Of a DNA stretch of 64,000 nucleotides, positions 43,486 through 52,795 are shown one piece after another. The stretch is from the NCBI RefSeq assembly GCF_900475275.1, contig NZ_LS483364.1, positions 1,178,001 to 1,242,000 on the forward strand, written 5' to 3'. The position numbers were made by a program, and so were the translations under genes. Numbering within the stretch: position 1 is the first letter of the stretch; every line of letters starts with the position of its first letter. Source of the DNA: Streptococcus sanguinis. Its GTDB lineage: Bacteria; Bacillota; Bacilli; Lactobacillales; Streptococcaceae. The notes beneath the pieces are model-generated. The model was not told where the DNA came from, did not search any database, and was given only the letters and a program-made list of their open reading frames with translations.

Positions 43486-46400
43486 TCACTTCTGGTTTTC
43501 AAAGATTGATGTTCTGAAATCATTGGTTTGATCGAGGTAAGCTTTGAAGACTGCTTTTTTAAGCTTATGGACAGCACTGTTATATTCTGGTTTATAGCCG
43601 CTCCAAGAATACCAATTATCATTTGCATCTTTGAGTACGGCTTCATCCATCAATGCCTGCAACTCTCCCACGGTACTTATAGTCTTAGTAGCATAACTTG
43701 TCCATGGTTGTCTCGTATCATCAAATGTGACCTTATTCAAGCTGTCGAACTTGTTTTTACGTTCTTCATACATAGCTTTCTTAAACTCTGTCCAATTATT
43801 AAACTGACCATTGAAGACCTTGCGTAAAACCAAGTCATCAGTTACCAGACCTCTGGTCTTACCATAGATACTGATTGTTTTCCCGTTTTGCTTAGCATCA
43901 TCTTCATACTGATTAGAGATATAAGGGACCATGCCTTCTTTGAAGCCCTTGGCTGCCAGAAGTTCATAAGCCATACGCCGTCCCATAAGATCTCCAGGCG
44001 TTCCTTTTTCACTGCTTAATGCCGAATAAATAGGAGAGAAAAGCTTAATCGTATGGTAGCCATTTCTTTCTACGTCACCATTTTTGTACTCACGCGCTGA
44101 AAGAATATCATTTTCAATGAGACTGTCGAATGAGTTTAATTTTTGCGCATCCGCCATTGTAATATTTTTTATCACATTCGTTGCGTAAACATCATTCCCA
44201 TCCGCATCTCGGACATATTTATTCTCAATCTTCCTCAGAGCATTCACTTTCTGCACATCAGACAGATGATTCACGATTGACATTCCTTCTAGATATTCCA
44301 ACATATAAATGACGTCAAACATGTTATGAACATAGTTTTTCAGATCATCCGCGTTTTGGAAACGTTTAGTTGGATCCAAGACTTGCAAACGAGATTTTTC
44401 TGTCGCATCATTCTTGTCATATTTGAGAATTGAGTTGACCGTGATTGTCGCATCATCTGGATGATCCGGTGCTTGCAACAAGCCCTTGGCGAAGAATTCA
44501 GGACCAAGTCCGCTTCTTCTTCCATATCCGCCTAAATAGATCTCATTATCAGAATCATGCGTCATTTCATGGGTATAGGTAATGGCTCCGTCCTTGTCCA
44601 GCATCCGATAGCCCATGTAGTAAACACTATCACCAGTAGCATAGGCACCATGCTTATTGTGTACAACCTTGTTTCCAACCGGTCCAAAGAAATACTTCAT
44701 AGCTGGATTAGAACTGTCAAATTGCGCCTCCGCTGTAGCCTTGCCGACAGTAGTATCATCTCCAAACTTATAGGCGTCATAGACCAAGATATTTCGATAG
44801 AGCTTTTCACGGCTCTGCTCGTCTAATATTCTATACCAATAATCATAATGGTCGCGTTGACGTTTTGCGGTTTCTTGGGCATTATCCTCAACAAACTTAT
44901 TGAGTTCTGCTCCTGCTCTATGCTCATTATTTCTATATCTGTCATAGGCACCAAAACCCAGACTGGATATAGTCGAGATGACAAAGACAGATCTTTCAGG
45001 CATTGTCAGCAAAGGTAGGACCATATTTCGGTATTTCCAAGTGTCGCTAGTAATTCGATCATATACCCCGATAGAATACTTGCTGCCAACCTGCTCTTGT
45101 TTGACCCTCACCTCATCAATAGCTGATTTTTCTTCAACGATATAAGCCTTGGTTTGCTCTTTGAACCATTGATTATTTGTTTTGTTTGGTAAAAATACTT
45201 CTCGGTAATTGGCAAGCGTGCTGAACAAATCTTGTGATGCATTATTGTTTGCTAAGCTGATGCTATAGGCATCTACGTTGTTCTTGGCCAGAAGATTGTT
45301 ATAGCCAGATTTACCTAATTCAATGATCGTGTCTAGTGGTGATACGTTGCCCTTACCAAAGAAATCCATGTGGTACATGACTAAGTCTTTGATATTCACG
45401 TCACCATAGTTAAAGTTGTACCAGCGCTCTAAATAGGTCAAACCTAGAAGCAAGGCTTCCTTGTTGCGTTTGATTTTATCAACGACATAACCATTAATCG
45501 TTTGATTTTCGCTGGCAATGACTGCATCGGCAGACAAAAGTTTTTCCAGTGTATTTGCTAGATTTTCCTTGGTTTTAGCAAACTGCTCTTCTAAGTATAA
45601 TTCCGTTAATGAAACTCCTGAAGAAATACCTAGGGTGTTTCTGATAGCCTCTGACTGATAATCGACCGCTCTCAAATCAGGCAAAACTTCATTGATGATT
45701 GAACTATGACTATGCAAGAATTGATTTGGCGTATAGATGAGACCTGTATCTCCCACACGGTATTCAGCTACCTTACTAAAGTCAGATTGGTAGGTGAGAT
45801 CTAGCTTTTCAGATGAATGATCTTTATAATGAATCAAGAGCTTATTAGCTGCCTCTTTATGCGAAGCGATATCTGTAATCACTTGATTATCCTTCATCAT
45901 GACTGCAGATAAGATTTCTTTTTCATACAAGGCGCTATCTTCTTTTACTAGATTACCGTATTTGACAATGGTTGCCTTATTATAAAACGGCAGTAGTTTT
46001 TCTATATTCTTATATGCTAAAGCTCGACTGGCTTGATAGCCTTCAACCTTAGAAAAATCGCTTTCTTTATTAGTTCTAGTCAGTAAGGTTTCAACAGTCG
46101 GTACAGCAAGAGAGTTGATTTCAGATTTCTTACTTGCGATTTGAGAAGCATCAAGGATTGTTCCTCTCTCTTCGAGAGATTCCTTGGTGACAACTTCATC
46201 TTTCTCAAGAGCCACTTTGTAGACTCTGTTATCTTTGTTGCTATATGAGTCAGTTATCCTCATCCCTTGATAGTGATAGCCACTAATCGCATTCCCGTTC
46301 ATAACGTTGACATCACTAAGAATATTATGCAATCTTCCAGCATGTCTTTCTTCGCTAGAATCTCTATCCCACAAGTAGCCAGCCACACCAGCAACGCTTC

Positions 46401-49050
46401 CAAAGCGTTTCACATTATTAATGTTGCCCTCGGCATAACTATTGCTGATAAGCGCATCTTTCTCGACAAGACCTGCAAGACCGCCGACAGTTTGGTTTGT
46501 GCTATCCGCATTTGACGAGATGGTAATCGTAGCTTTTGATTTGTCGACCAGTGCATTGATGCCAGTCAGTTGACCTACTAATCCTCCGATATTGTATGGA
46601 GACCTCGTTTCATAGGAGTTGACAATTCTTCCCTTGAAACTGCTGTTCGTAATCTTAGAATTATCAGCCTTCCACACCAAGCCACCAATGCCACGTTCAC
46701 CAGCCAGAACACCGTCTACATGGACATTGTTAATCCTTGTTGCATTATTCGCTTCATTTGCAAGGGCTCCAATATCAGTTTTCCCTGAGATATTTACATC
46801 TTTAAGAGCCAGATTTTCTACAGTAGCAGCGCTTAACGTATCAAATAAAGGCTTCTTCAAATTATAAATAGCATAATTTTTTCCGTCTTTGCTGCCAAAG
46901 AGCTTACCAGTAAATCTACCCTTTATATAACTGCTAGCGCCATTTTCTAGTTCGACCTCGTTGGCATTCAGACTAGCACCTAAATAATAGGTTCCACTGA
47001 GATCGTTATTTATAGCTTGAACCAAGTTACTAAAGGAAGTAAAGTTTGTGACTTCTCTCTCTGCCTTTTTAGCTAGATAGAAAGTAAAATTGTCCTCGTA
47101 CTTATTGTCAACGTCCTGTTTTAATTTTTCAGCACTTGCTGTAATTTTATAAACCGGCTGGCCATCTTTCGTGCTATCGACTATTGAAGAAATCGGCAAG
47201 AAGACATCTTTAAATTTAGATGATTTCACCTTCACAAAATAATTCTCTTGATTGGTTGGAATGGCATCCAGAGAAACGTGCTGTTTGTATTTTCCATCAG
47301 TTAGACTATACAATTCCACATCAGATACATTTCTTAACTCGATATTCTTTTCTGGTCCTTGCTTCTGCTCTTTTGGCTCTTGAGCTTTTTCAGCAGGATT
47401 TTCCGCTTCTGGCGCTGCTGGTTCGATGTTTCCAGTATACTCTTGCGGAGGTTCTACCTGCTCAGGCTCAACAATCGCTCCTGCTTGAGATCCTGTGTAT
47501 TCAGGTAAAGAAGGCACTTGCTCAGGTTCAACGATTGCTCCTGCTTGAACATCTGTATACTCTAGCAATGGAGTAACTTGTTCGGGTGCTACTACTGCAC
47601 CGGATTGAACTCCTGTATATTCAGGTAATGGAGTAACTTGCTCAGGTTCGACTATGGCCCCTGATTGGACGCCTGTATACTCCGGCAACGGAGTCACTTG
47701 TGCAGGTTCAACAATCGCACCGGCATGCGTTCCTGTGTATTCAGATAAAGGCGTCATTTGCTCAGATTCGACTATTGCACCAGATTGAACACCAGTGTAT
47801 TCAGGCAATGAAGTCACTTGCTCAGGTTCGACTATCGCACCAGATTGAACACCTCCAATCTCCGGTTCAATTTGTTCAGGCTCAATGATGGCTCCAGATA
47901 ATGTACCTGTATACTCAGGTAAGGAAGCGACCTGCTCAGGCTCAACGATTGCACCGGATTGGACGCCTGTATACTCTGGTAAGGGAGCGACTTGCTCGGG
48001 TGCCACCAAGTTAGAAGCTACTGGTTTGTCGCTAGGCGCGTCAAGTTTTTTAGTACCTTTTTCCACTATTTTAGGAGACGCTTCCTCTATTTTTGTCGAA
48101 AGAACTTCCCTAGAAACTTCCGCATTATCTACCGTAAAAATTCGGACGGCTTCGATTTTACGGCCTGGTTTGCCTTCTTGTTTTACTCTTACAGTACCTT
48201 CAGCTAAATCCGGATTTTCTTGTATCTGTTCTTCATAGGCTATCTCAGTTTCAACGGCCTCTTCTTTGTATAATAGTTCAGGCTTAGCTACTCGGCCAGA
48301 CAAGACTTCATCTTGAGGCTCAATTGTATTGACGCCAAGCGTTTGATTTTTCAGCCCATTCTTATCAAAAGAAACTGAATAATCTAGTTTCCTATTTTGG
48401 TTTAAAGTTTCTTTATCCAGATTAGCATTCTGCTGATTGTCAAGAATCTTATTGTCTAATAATTTTTTAATTGATTCATCTTTTATGTAGCCAAGGTAAG
48501 TATAGCCCGAAATTTCACCTGGTAACGGCAGACTTTCCCCAGCCGACACTTGATATTCGGCATTATACTGCAGCAAGATCCCATTTTCCAGTGCATCTAC
48601 GGATAGTATCAATCCTCCTCCGACACCAGCACCCACAAAAACAGTCAGTAGGAACTTGCTTTGAACCTTTCTTTTTGACACAACAAAAACAACCAATCCT
48701 ATCGTCGTAAATAGCCCAGTCGTCATCATAGTATTGGAATTGTTATTATCGCCTGTATTCGGTAAGGTTTTTGCTCCAGAATTTGAGTTTAACCTGTAGA
48801 CAAGATAGTAAGTCTCCTCGTTGCCTTCTGACATTTTAGGAAATCCACTTACAATCAACTCCTTTTCTTGCGGAGTTATTTCAGTATCTGTCACGTATTT
48901 ATAGTGTACATTCAACTTTTCCTGTGCTTGGACAGAGTCAACCCCAACGATAGAAACAAAAAACAAACTAGAAATAGCAGCCGAAATAAGCCCGACAGCT
49001 AATTTCCTAAAAGCAAACCGAGTTTGCTTCTCCCCAAAAAACTTTTTCAT
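43486..49050 (-). CDS. iga: IgA1-specific zinc metalloprotease (M26), N-terminally wall-anchored
   Basis: A 1854-residue surface protease that cleaves human IgA1 in the hinge. A YSIRK-like signal (RFAFRKLAVGLISA) is followed early by LPNTG (96-100) and two hydrophobic segments (about 111-150), the inverted anchor order typical of M26 proteases. Then come a G5-like domain (about 220-345), ten 20-residue repeats (about 349-546), and the catalytic region with HEMTH (1494-1498) and Glu1518 as third zinc ligand. I prefer IgA1 protease to ZmpB/C because of HEMTHDSD and GGYGRRSGLGPEFFAKG, but ZmpA-like paralogues are close. A ribosome site AAAGGG precedes the ATG. Confidence 0.88.
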   Translation of the reverse strand: MKKFFGEKQTRFAFRKLAVGLISAAISSLFFVSIVGVDSVQAQEKLNVHYKYVTDTEITPQEKELIVSGFPKMSEGNEETYYLVYRLNSNSGAKTLPNTGDNNNSNTMMTTGLFTTIGLVVFVVSKRKVQSKFLLTVFVGAGVGGGLILSVDALENGILLQYNAEYQVSAGESLPLPGEISGYTYLGYIKDESIKKLLDNKILDNQQNANLDKETLNQNRKLDYSVSFDKNGLKNQTLGVNTIEPQDEVLSGRVAKPELLYKEEAVETEIAYEEQIQENPDLAEGTVRVKQEGKPGRKIEAVRIFTVDNAEVSREVLSTKIEEASPKIVEKGTKKLDAPSDKPVASNLVAPEQVAPLPEYTGVQSGAIVEPEQVASLPEYTGTLSGAIIEPEQIEPEIGGVQSGAIVEPEQVTSLPEYTGVQSGAIVESEQMTPLSEYTGTHAGAIVEPAQVTPLPEYTGVQSGAIVEPEQVTPLPEYTGVQSGAVVAPEQVTPLLEYTDVQAGAIVEPEQVPSLPEYTGSQAGAIVEPEQVEPPQEYTGNIEPAAPEAENPAEKAQEPKEQKQGPEKNIELRNVSDVELYSLTDGKYKQHVSLDAIPTNQENYFVKVKSSKFKDVFLPISSIVDSTKDGQPVYKITASAEKLKQDVDNKYEDNFTFYLAKKAEREVTNFTSFSNLVQAINNDLSGTYYLGASLNANEVELENGASSYIKGRFTGKLFGSKDGKNYAIYNLKKPLFDTLSAATVENLALKDVNISGKTDIGALANEANNATRINNVHVDGVLAGERGIGGLVWKADNSKITNSSFKGRIVNSYETRSPYNIGGLVGQLTGINALVDKSKATITISSNADSTNQTVGGLAGLVEKDALISNSYAEGNINNVKRFGSVAGVAGYLWDRDSSEERHAGRLHNILSDVNVMNGNAISGYHYQGMRITDSYSNKDNRVYKVALEKDEVVTKESLEERGTILDASQIASKKSEINSLAVPTVETLLTRTNKESDFSKVEGYQASRALAYKNIEKLLPFYNKATIVKYGNLVKEDSALYEKEILSAVMMKDNQVITDIASHKEAANKLLIHYKDHSSEKLDLTYQSDFSKVAEYRVGDTGLIYTPNQFLHSHSSIINEVLPDLRAVDYQSEAIRNTLGISSGVSLTELYLEEQFAKTKENLANTLEKLLSADAVIASENQTINGYVVDKIKRNKEALLLGLTYLERWYNFNYGDVNIKDLVMYHMDFFGKGNVSPLDTIIELGKSGYNNLLAKNNVDAYSISLANNNASQDLFSTLANYREVFLPNKTNNQWFKEQTKAYIVEEKSAIDEVRVKQEQVGSKYSIGVYDRITSDTWKYRNMVLPLLTMPERSVFVISTISSLGFGAYDRYRNNEHRAGAELNKFVEDNAQETAKRQRDHYDYWYRILDEQSREKLYRNILVYDAYKFGDDTTVGKATAEAQFDSSNPAMKYFFGPVGNKVVHNKHGAYATGDSVYYMGYRMLDKDGAITYTHEMTHDSDNEIYLGGYGRRSGLGPEFFAKGLLQAPDHPDDATITVNSILKYDKNDATEKSRLQVLDPTKRFQNADDLKNYVHNMFDVIYMLEYLEGMSIVNHLSDVQKVNALRKIENKYVRDADGNDVYATNVIKNITMADAQKLNSFDSLIENDILSAREYKNGDVERNGYHTIKLFSPIYSALSSEKGTPGDLMGRRMAYELLAAKGFKEGMVPYISNQYEDDAKQNGKTISIYGKTRGLVTDDLVLRKVFNGQFNNWTEFKKAMYEERKNKFDSLNKVTFDDTRQPWTSYATKTISTVGELQALMDEAVLKDANDNWYSWSGYKPEYNSAVHKLKKAVFKAYLDQTNDFRTSIFENQK
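47413..48006 (-). repeat. Ten tandem 60-bp repeats inside iga
   Basis: Each unit encodes about 20 residues of the form EPEQV-x-x-LPEYTGVQSGAIV. The third unit is 18 residues. Unit sequences drift at the positions before LPEY and after YTG. Copy number probably varies between strains. Confidence 0.9.
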
Positions 49051-49065
49051 AAAATCCCTTTCAAA

Positions 49066-49134
49066 TTATTCTAAAAAGAATAATAAATCCTTTAACCAGA
49101 GAATGAGCAACAGTAAGCCATTGCATTCATTCAT
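49066..49134 (-). CDS. Possible 22-codon leader ORF before iga
   Basis: ATG 49134 follows AGGGGG by six bases and reads MNECNGLLLLILWLKDLLFF plus two more residues to TAA at 49066, ending 15 bases before the iga ATG. It is hydrophobic, like a short membrane peptide. A seven-codon frame (49172-49195, MNKIKVI) with AGGAG lies just upstream. Neither can be shown to be translated from sequence alone. Confidence 0.35.
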   Translation of the reverse strand: MNECNGLLLLILWLKDLLFFLE

Positions 49135-49226
49135 CTGAATCCCCCTAACAAAAATCTCCTAATCTACAATCTCATATAACTTTTATTTTATTCATAATAT
49201 CTCCTAAATCGCAATAATCTGTCTAA

Positions 49227-49235
49227 ATTATATCA
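49227..49235 (-). promoter_or_regulatory. Extended -10 promoter of iga
   Basis: TGA-TATAAT lies about 180 bases upstream of iga without a good -35, leaving a long 5' leader. Confidence 0.5.
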
Positions 49236-49285
49236 TAGAATCCTATTTTTGGTTAGCGTTTTAACATAAAAATGATTTTTGGATA

Positions 49286-49313
49286 CAAAAAAACCAAGTC
49301 TTTCGACTTGGTT
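49286..49313. terminator. rplJL terminator
   Basis: AACCAAGTC-GAAA-GACTTGGTT with a GAAA tetraloop and a run of T on the minus strand after rplL. Confidence 0.9.
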
Positions 49314-49336
49314 GATTTCTATGATTGGAAACTCTA

Positions 49337-49705
49337 TTATTTAAGAGTAACTGAAGCTCCAGCTTCTTCCAATTTAGCTTTAAGTTCTTCAGCTTCTGCT
49401 GCAGCAACGCCTTCTTTGATAACGTTTGGTGCACCATCAACAAGTTCTTTAGCTTCTTTAAGGCCAAGACCAGTGATTTCACGTACAACTTTGATAACGC
49501 CGACTTTCTTGTCGCCAGCAGCAGTCAATTCGATATCGAATGAATCTTTAGCAGCAGCAGCTTCACCAGCGCCAGCAGCAGCTACAGCTACAGGAGCAGC
49601 TGCAGTTACACCAAATTCTTCTTCGATAGCTTTTACAAGGTCGTTCAATTCAAGGATTGAAGCTTCTTTAATTTCAGCAATAATGTTTTCAATGTTCAAT
49701 GCCAT
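49337..49705 (-). CDS. rplL: 50S ribosomal protein L7/L12
   Basis: Forms the flexible stalk that recruits translation factors. The N-terminal dimerisation helix, the Ala/Gly-rich hinge and the C-terminal [17 protein letters not shown] domain are present. I start at ATG 49705 (MALNIENI), with TGGAGG 9 bases upstream; this gives 122 residues, the usual length. It follows rplJ in the standard pair. Confidence 0.97.
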   Translation of the reverse strand: MALNIENIIAEIKEASILELNDLVKAIEEEFGVTAAAPVAVAAAGAGEAAAAKDSFDIELTAAGDKKVGVIKVVREITGLGLKEAKELVDGAPNVIKEGVAAAEAEELKAKLEEAGASVTLK

Positions 49706-49777
49706 TGTTATTTCCTCCAAATAATTTTTAAATTTATAATATTTTTTCGTAGCTAGGCTACGCTGCGTAGCTTAAGA

Positions 49778-50278
49778 TTAAGCTGCGTCTTCTTTGTTGT
49801 CTGCAACTGCTTTGACAGCAAGTGCAACGTTGCGAACTGGCGCTTGAAGTACAGAAAGGAGCATAGAAAGAAGTCCTTCGCGGTTTGGAAGAGTTGCAAG
49901 TGCAAGAATCTCTTCTTTTGATGCGACAGCGCCTTCAATTGCACCACCTTTGATTTCAAGTGCATCAGCGTTCTTAGCAAAGTCGTTCAAGATTTTCGCT
50001 GGAGCAACAACATCTTCGTTAGAAAATGCTACTGCAGATGGTCCAACAAAAACAGATGCCAGGTCTTCAAGTCCAGCTTTTTCAGCTGCACGACGCAAGA
50101 TTGAGTTTTTGATAACTTTGTACTCAACTTCGCTTCCACGAAGCTCACGACGAAGAACTGTATCTTGCTCAACAGTCAAACCACGAGCGTCAACAACGAC
50201 GATAGATGCAGCAGCTTTCATTTTCTCAGCAACTGCGTCAACCAGTTCCGCTTTTTTAGCAATAATAGCTTCACTCAT
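49778..50278 (-). CDS. rplJ: 50S ribosomal protein L10
   Basis: Anchors the L7/L12 dimers to the ribosome. The 166-residue protein opens with [19 protein letters not shown] and has the [10 protein letters not shown] motif and the C-terminal helix that binds L12. The ribosome site is GGAGG. The long 5' leader contains the conserved L10-binding structure, so the operon is expected to be autoregulated. Confidence 0.97.
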   Translation of the reverse strand: MSEAIIAKKAELVDAVAEKMKAAASIVVVDARGLTVEQDTVLRRELRGSEVEYKVIKNSILRRAAEKAGLEDLASVFVGPSAVAFSNEDVVAPAKILNDFAKNADALEIKGGAIEGAVASKEEILALATLPNREGLLSMLLSVLQAPVRNVALAVKAVADNKEDAA

Positions 50279-50299
50279 TTAGTGTTTCACCTCCGTAAT

Positions 50300-50447
50300 T
50301 ATTTTGCTTGGGGATTTTTCCAAAAGAAAAACGCGCCCAAACCTAGACACGAAAGTACAATACGCTTCTTTTTACATGATACGTTTTGTCCTCGGTAGGA
50401 TCTTTATGAGTCGAGCTCCCCTACTGTCTTAGGCAGTTTTTTCAAAC
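50300..50447 (-). promoter_or_regulatory. Ribosomal protein L10 leader
   Basis: The transcribed leader of rplJ includes the hairpin ACTGCCTAAGACAGT and the segment GATCCTACCGAGGAC seen in L10 leaders of Firmicutes, where L10-L12 binding represses the operon. The exact ends are estimated. Confidence 0.75.
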
Positions 50448-50455
50448 CATTGATA

Positions 50456-50484
50456 ATTATAGCAAAAGAAAAAAAAGATTGCAA
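50456..50484 (-). promoter_or_regulatory. rplJL promoter
   Basis: TTGCAA (50479-50484) and TATAAT (50456-50461) with 17-base spacing and an extended TGC. Confidence 0.8.
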
Positions 50485-50503
50485 GCTTTTTATACAATCT
50501 TTT
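50467..50503 (-). terminator. Terminator of the 50562 gene overlapping the rplJ promoter
   Basis: AAAAAGATTG and CAATCTTTTT arms with a 13-base loop and eight T. The stem includes the rplJ -35 box. Confidence 0.6.
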
Positions 50504-50561
50504 TAAATTTAGTCATTATTTTCTGCAAATTTCTTACTTGACTAATATCTACTTCTTTCCC

Positions 50562-51191
50562 TTAGTCGTATGTTTCGAGTTCAATATAATCAAAGTTCTC
50601 TCTTATATAATCAAATAAGGCGTCTTTATGAGCTTTCTGATTCATTCCAATAAACTTTCGCAACTCATCTGTCCGGAGTTCAGATTCACTGCCATCAAGG
50701 TACCATGCAGAAAAATGAACTCGTCTTACCTCACGAAAACGGGAAAGACGAAAAACAGACGCCTTCATAAATGCACCTATCTTAGAGCATTCTGGTAGGT
50801 AGGCAATATCAAATGTCCTGTAACAAATGAGATGATCGCCATAAACCAAAACTTGCAAATCTTTGTCAAGGTAGTCCGCATCGTTGAGATAGTCCCAGCT
50901 ATCTTCAAGCTCAGGGTAACAACCTCTCAATTCCTGAATATTGCTGTTTAACAGAAGATTATTTTTTATCATTCTATAGATAGACTCGACTAAACTCATA
51001 TGGATCCAAATAAAGAAAAGAATAAACATAAAATTATCACGAATCATATCTAGCCAAAATGATAATCCTTCTTTTAATGTATAATAAATAAAACTACACG
51101 AATATAAACCAAAGAAGATAGCACTTATTACTGGACCAATCATCATCAAAATTCTAGCTTTTAGCGGCGAAAACTTAATCCTTTTTCCCAT
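50562..51191 (-). CDS. Unrecognised membrane protein, 209 residues
   Basis: I do not recognise the family. Two N-terminal hydrophobic helices (about 13-35 and 48-66) are followed by a ~130-residue cytoplasmic part rich in charged and aromatic residues, with segments such as GDHLICYRTFDIAYLPECSKI. The basic N terminus suggests both ends are inside. It lies upstream of the ribosomal operon, separated by a terminator, and 106 bases after another small membrane protein gene. Confidence 0.7.
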   Translation of the reverse strand: MGKRIKFSPLKARILMMIGPVISAIFFGLYSCSFIYYTLKEGLSFWLDMIRDNFMFILFFIWIHMSLVESIYRMIKNNLLLNSNIQELRGCYPELEDSWDYLNDADYLDKDLQVLVYGDHLICYRTFDIAYLPECSKIGAFMKASVFRLSRFREVRRVHFSAWYLDGSESELRTDELRKFIGMNQKAHKDALFDYIRENFDYIELETYD

Positions 51192-51297
51192 TTCCCTCAG
51201 CTCCTCCTAAACTCAATTCTTTATCTCCTTTTATATAGCATTCCTCCTTTTGTGTATGTAACTTTGTTTATCATAGAAAAAATTTATTTCAGTAGTT

Positions 51298-51639
51298 TTA
51301 TGGCATATTAGGAAAAGTCTTCTTAAGCAGATTTCTGCTTTCTTCATCGGCAGGCAGCCAGCCATCATTGAAAACACGATCTTTTATCCAAAAACGATTA
51401 TAGAAAAAAGTCCAAAAGAAATTAAAGGCTGTTCCAGTTGGCTTTAACAAATCTTCTGGAATGAAAAGCACAGCAATAACAAGCAAAGCGCAGAAAGAAC
51501 CTAAAATAATACCAAAGTATTTCCAGTCTTTTCGAAAAAGTGGTACAAAAAAACTAAATAGTAACGTTGTAATAGAGTAGGATGGTGACAAGGTTTTGAC
51601 TTTGCTTCCATCTGGTGACTGAATAGTGATCTTATTCAT
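51298..51639 (-). CDS. Small membrane protein, 113 residues, unknown
   Basis: I start at ATG 51639 (MNKITIQSPDG), with AAAGGAG 6 bases upstream; the frame extends to 51702 without a better signal. After an N-terminal polar piece come two hydrophobic segments (LLFSFFVPLF; IILGSFCALLVIAVLF) and a C-terminal FFYNRFWIKDRVFNDGWLP motif. The layout recalls small proteins of the DUF2628/HrgC kind, which are of unknown role. Confidence in the family is low. Confidence 0.65.
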   Translation of the reverse strand: MNKITIQSPDGSKVKTLSPSYSITTLLFSFFVPLFRKDWKYFGIILGSFCALLVIAVLFIPEDLLKPTGTAFNFFWTFFYNRFWIKDRVFNDGWLPADEESRNLLKKTFPNMP

Positions 51640-51851
51640 AACATCTCCTTTTGATTGCATAATATACCAAATTAATTTAACAAACTTTGATATATCTGTC
51701 AACTTTTTTGCTTAGATATTAGAGATTGATAGCCGACGAACATAAAAAAAGAGACTAGAAAGTTAGTCAAAGATCGTACTAGAGAACTGAATGGAATTGA
51801 CTTCTTTGTTTGAATTAGACCTTTGAAGTGTAAAATCCAAATATTTTTTCA

Positions 51852-51876
51852 AAAAAATACAGCCCTAAGGCTGCAT
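51852..51876 (-). terminator. Terminator after the formate/nitrite transporter
   Basis: GCAGCC-TTA-GGGCTGT followed by seven T on the minus strand. Confidence 0.85.
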
Positions 51877-51877
51877 T

Positions 51878-52675
51878 CTAATCTACGTAATTTTCTTCCT
51901 TCTTATTAAACCAAGCGTATGGCAAACCTATGAGTAGACCACCACCGATGAGATTACCGATAAAGGTTACGCCCCAGTGGCGTAGGATATTTCCAATACC
52001 AAAATTTTGCACTTCCGCTGCTGCTGAGCTGAATTTCACGATAGCAAAGGAAGCAAAGTTGGCTGCCAAGTGTTCGTTAGTCAGGAATACAAACATATAA
52101 ATGGCTGATATAACTAAGAAAAGCTTAGCTGTACTATCCTTGACCAGAACGAAGGAAAGAATAGCGATATTAACAAAGATATTGGCCAAGACTCCCTCGA
52201 GCAGAATCAGCTCATTTGATCGAGCAAGCTTCATCTGCACAACACCAGAAATGAAACTATCTTTGCTAAGTCCCGCATAAGCAGCCGAGTTAGCAAAGAG
52301 CCAGCCGGCAATCAAGGCGCCAATCAGATTGAAAAAGGTACAATAAAGCAAAATCATCAAGGCTTTTTTCCAGTCAATCTTCTTCAAAAAGGTACCAGCA
52401 GTCAGAAACATCATGTTGGAAGTCACTAACTCTGCATTTAGAAAGACAATGTAAGCCAATCCCCAAGCAAAGATGAAAGGAAAGAGAAAACGCCCAGTTC
52501 CTGGAACAATCTTATTCGTCAAATCTGCCGCAATAGCTCCAGCACCAGTACTAAAGGTTAGGAAAGCTCCGGCAAAGATGGAACGAACAGCGTACTTGGC
52601 CTTGCTTGTATCAAACAAAGCTTCTTTCTTGCGGCAAGCTGCTTCAATTTTAGGGATAAATGTCGATTCAGGCAT
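51878..52675 (-). CDS. Formate/nitrite transporter (FNT) family channel
   Basis: A 265-residue pentameric-channel subunit with six helices. The FNT signature near ILRHWGVTFIGNLIGGG and the N-terminal FAGAFLTFSTGAGAIAAD loop are visible. In a fermenting streptococcus the likely cargo is formate from pyruvate formate-lyase, though nitrite or hydrosulfide transport cannot be excluded. It is monocistronic, with a cre-like site at the promoter. Confidence 0.88.
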   Translation of the reverse strand: MPESTFIPKIEAACRKKEALFDTSKAKYAVRSIFAGAFLTFSTGAGAIAADLTNKIVPGTGRFLFPFIFAWGLAYIVFLNAELVTSNMMFLTAGTFLKKIDWKKALMILLYCTFFNLIGALIAGWLFANSAAYAGLSKDSFISGVVQMKLARSNELILLEGVLANIFVNIAILSFVLVKDSTAKLFLVISAIYMFVFLTNEHLAANFASFAIVKFSSAAAEVQNFGIGNILRHWGVTFIGNLIGGGLLIGLPYAWFNKKEENYVD

Positions 52676-52707
52676 AAAAAATTCTCCTATTAATTTAAAC
52701 TATGTAT

Positions 52708-52746
52708 AGTATATCACAAAGTTCTTTCTTTTGATAGCGTTTTCGA
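52708..52746 (-). promoter_or_regulatory. FNT gene promoter with cre-like site
   Basis: The -10 is TATACT (52708-52713). TCGAAAACGCTATCA (52732-52746, minus) matches the CcpA consensus at all but one position and covers the -35 zone. Confidence 0.5.
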
Positions 52747-52765
52747 GAACCTTTTTAAATTTTCT

Positions 52766-52795
52766 AAAAAAGGATTGAAAATCTATTTTCAACCC
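52766..52795 (-). terminator. mmuM terminator
   Basis: GGGTTGAAAA-TAGA-TTTTCAATCC followed by TTTTTT. The stem starts inside the mmuM stop codon. Confidence 0.75.

Noticed and set aside
47413..48006. Regular 60-bp repeats, considered as a CRISPR array
   Set aside because: There are no unique spacers, the units drift in sequence, and the array is in frame within a protease gene.
47700..48238. Plus-strand repeat-containing frames opposite iga
   Set aside because: The repeats come from the iga tandem units; the minus-strand frame is clearly the coding one.
49172..49195. Seven-codon frame MNKIKVI as a separate gene
   Set aside because: Too short to support on its own; mentioned only as part of the iga leader.
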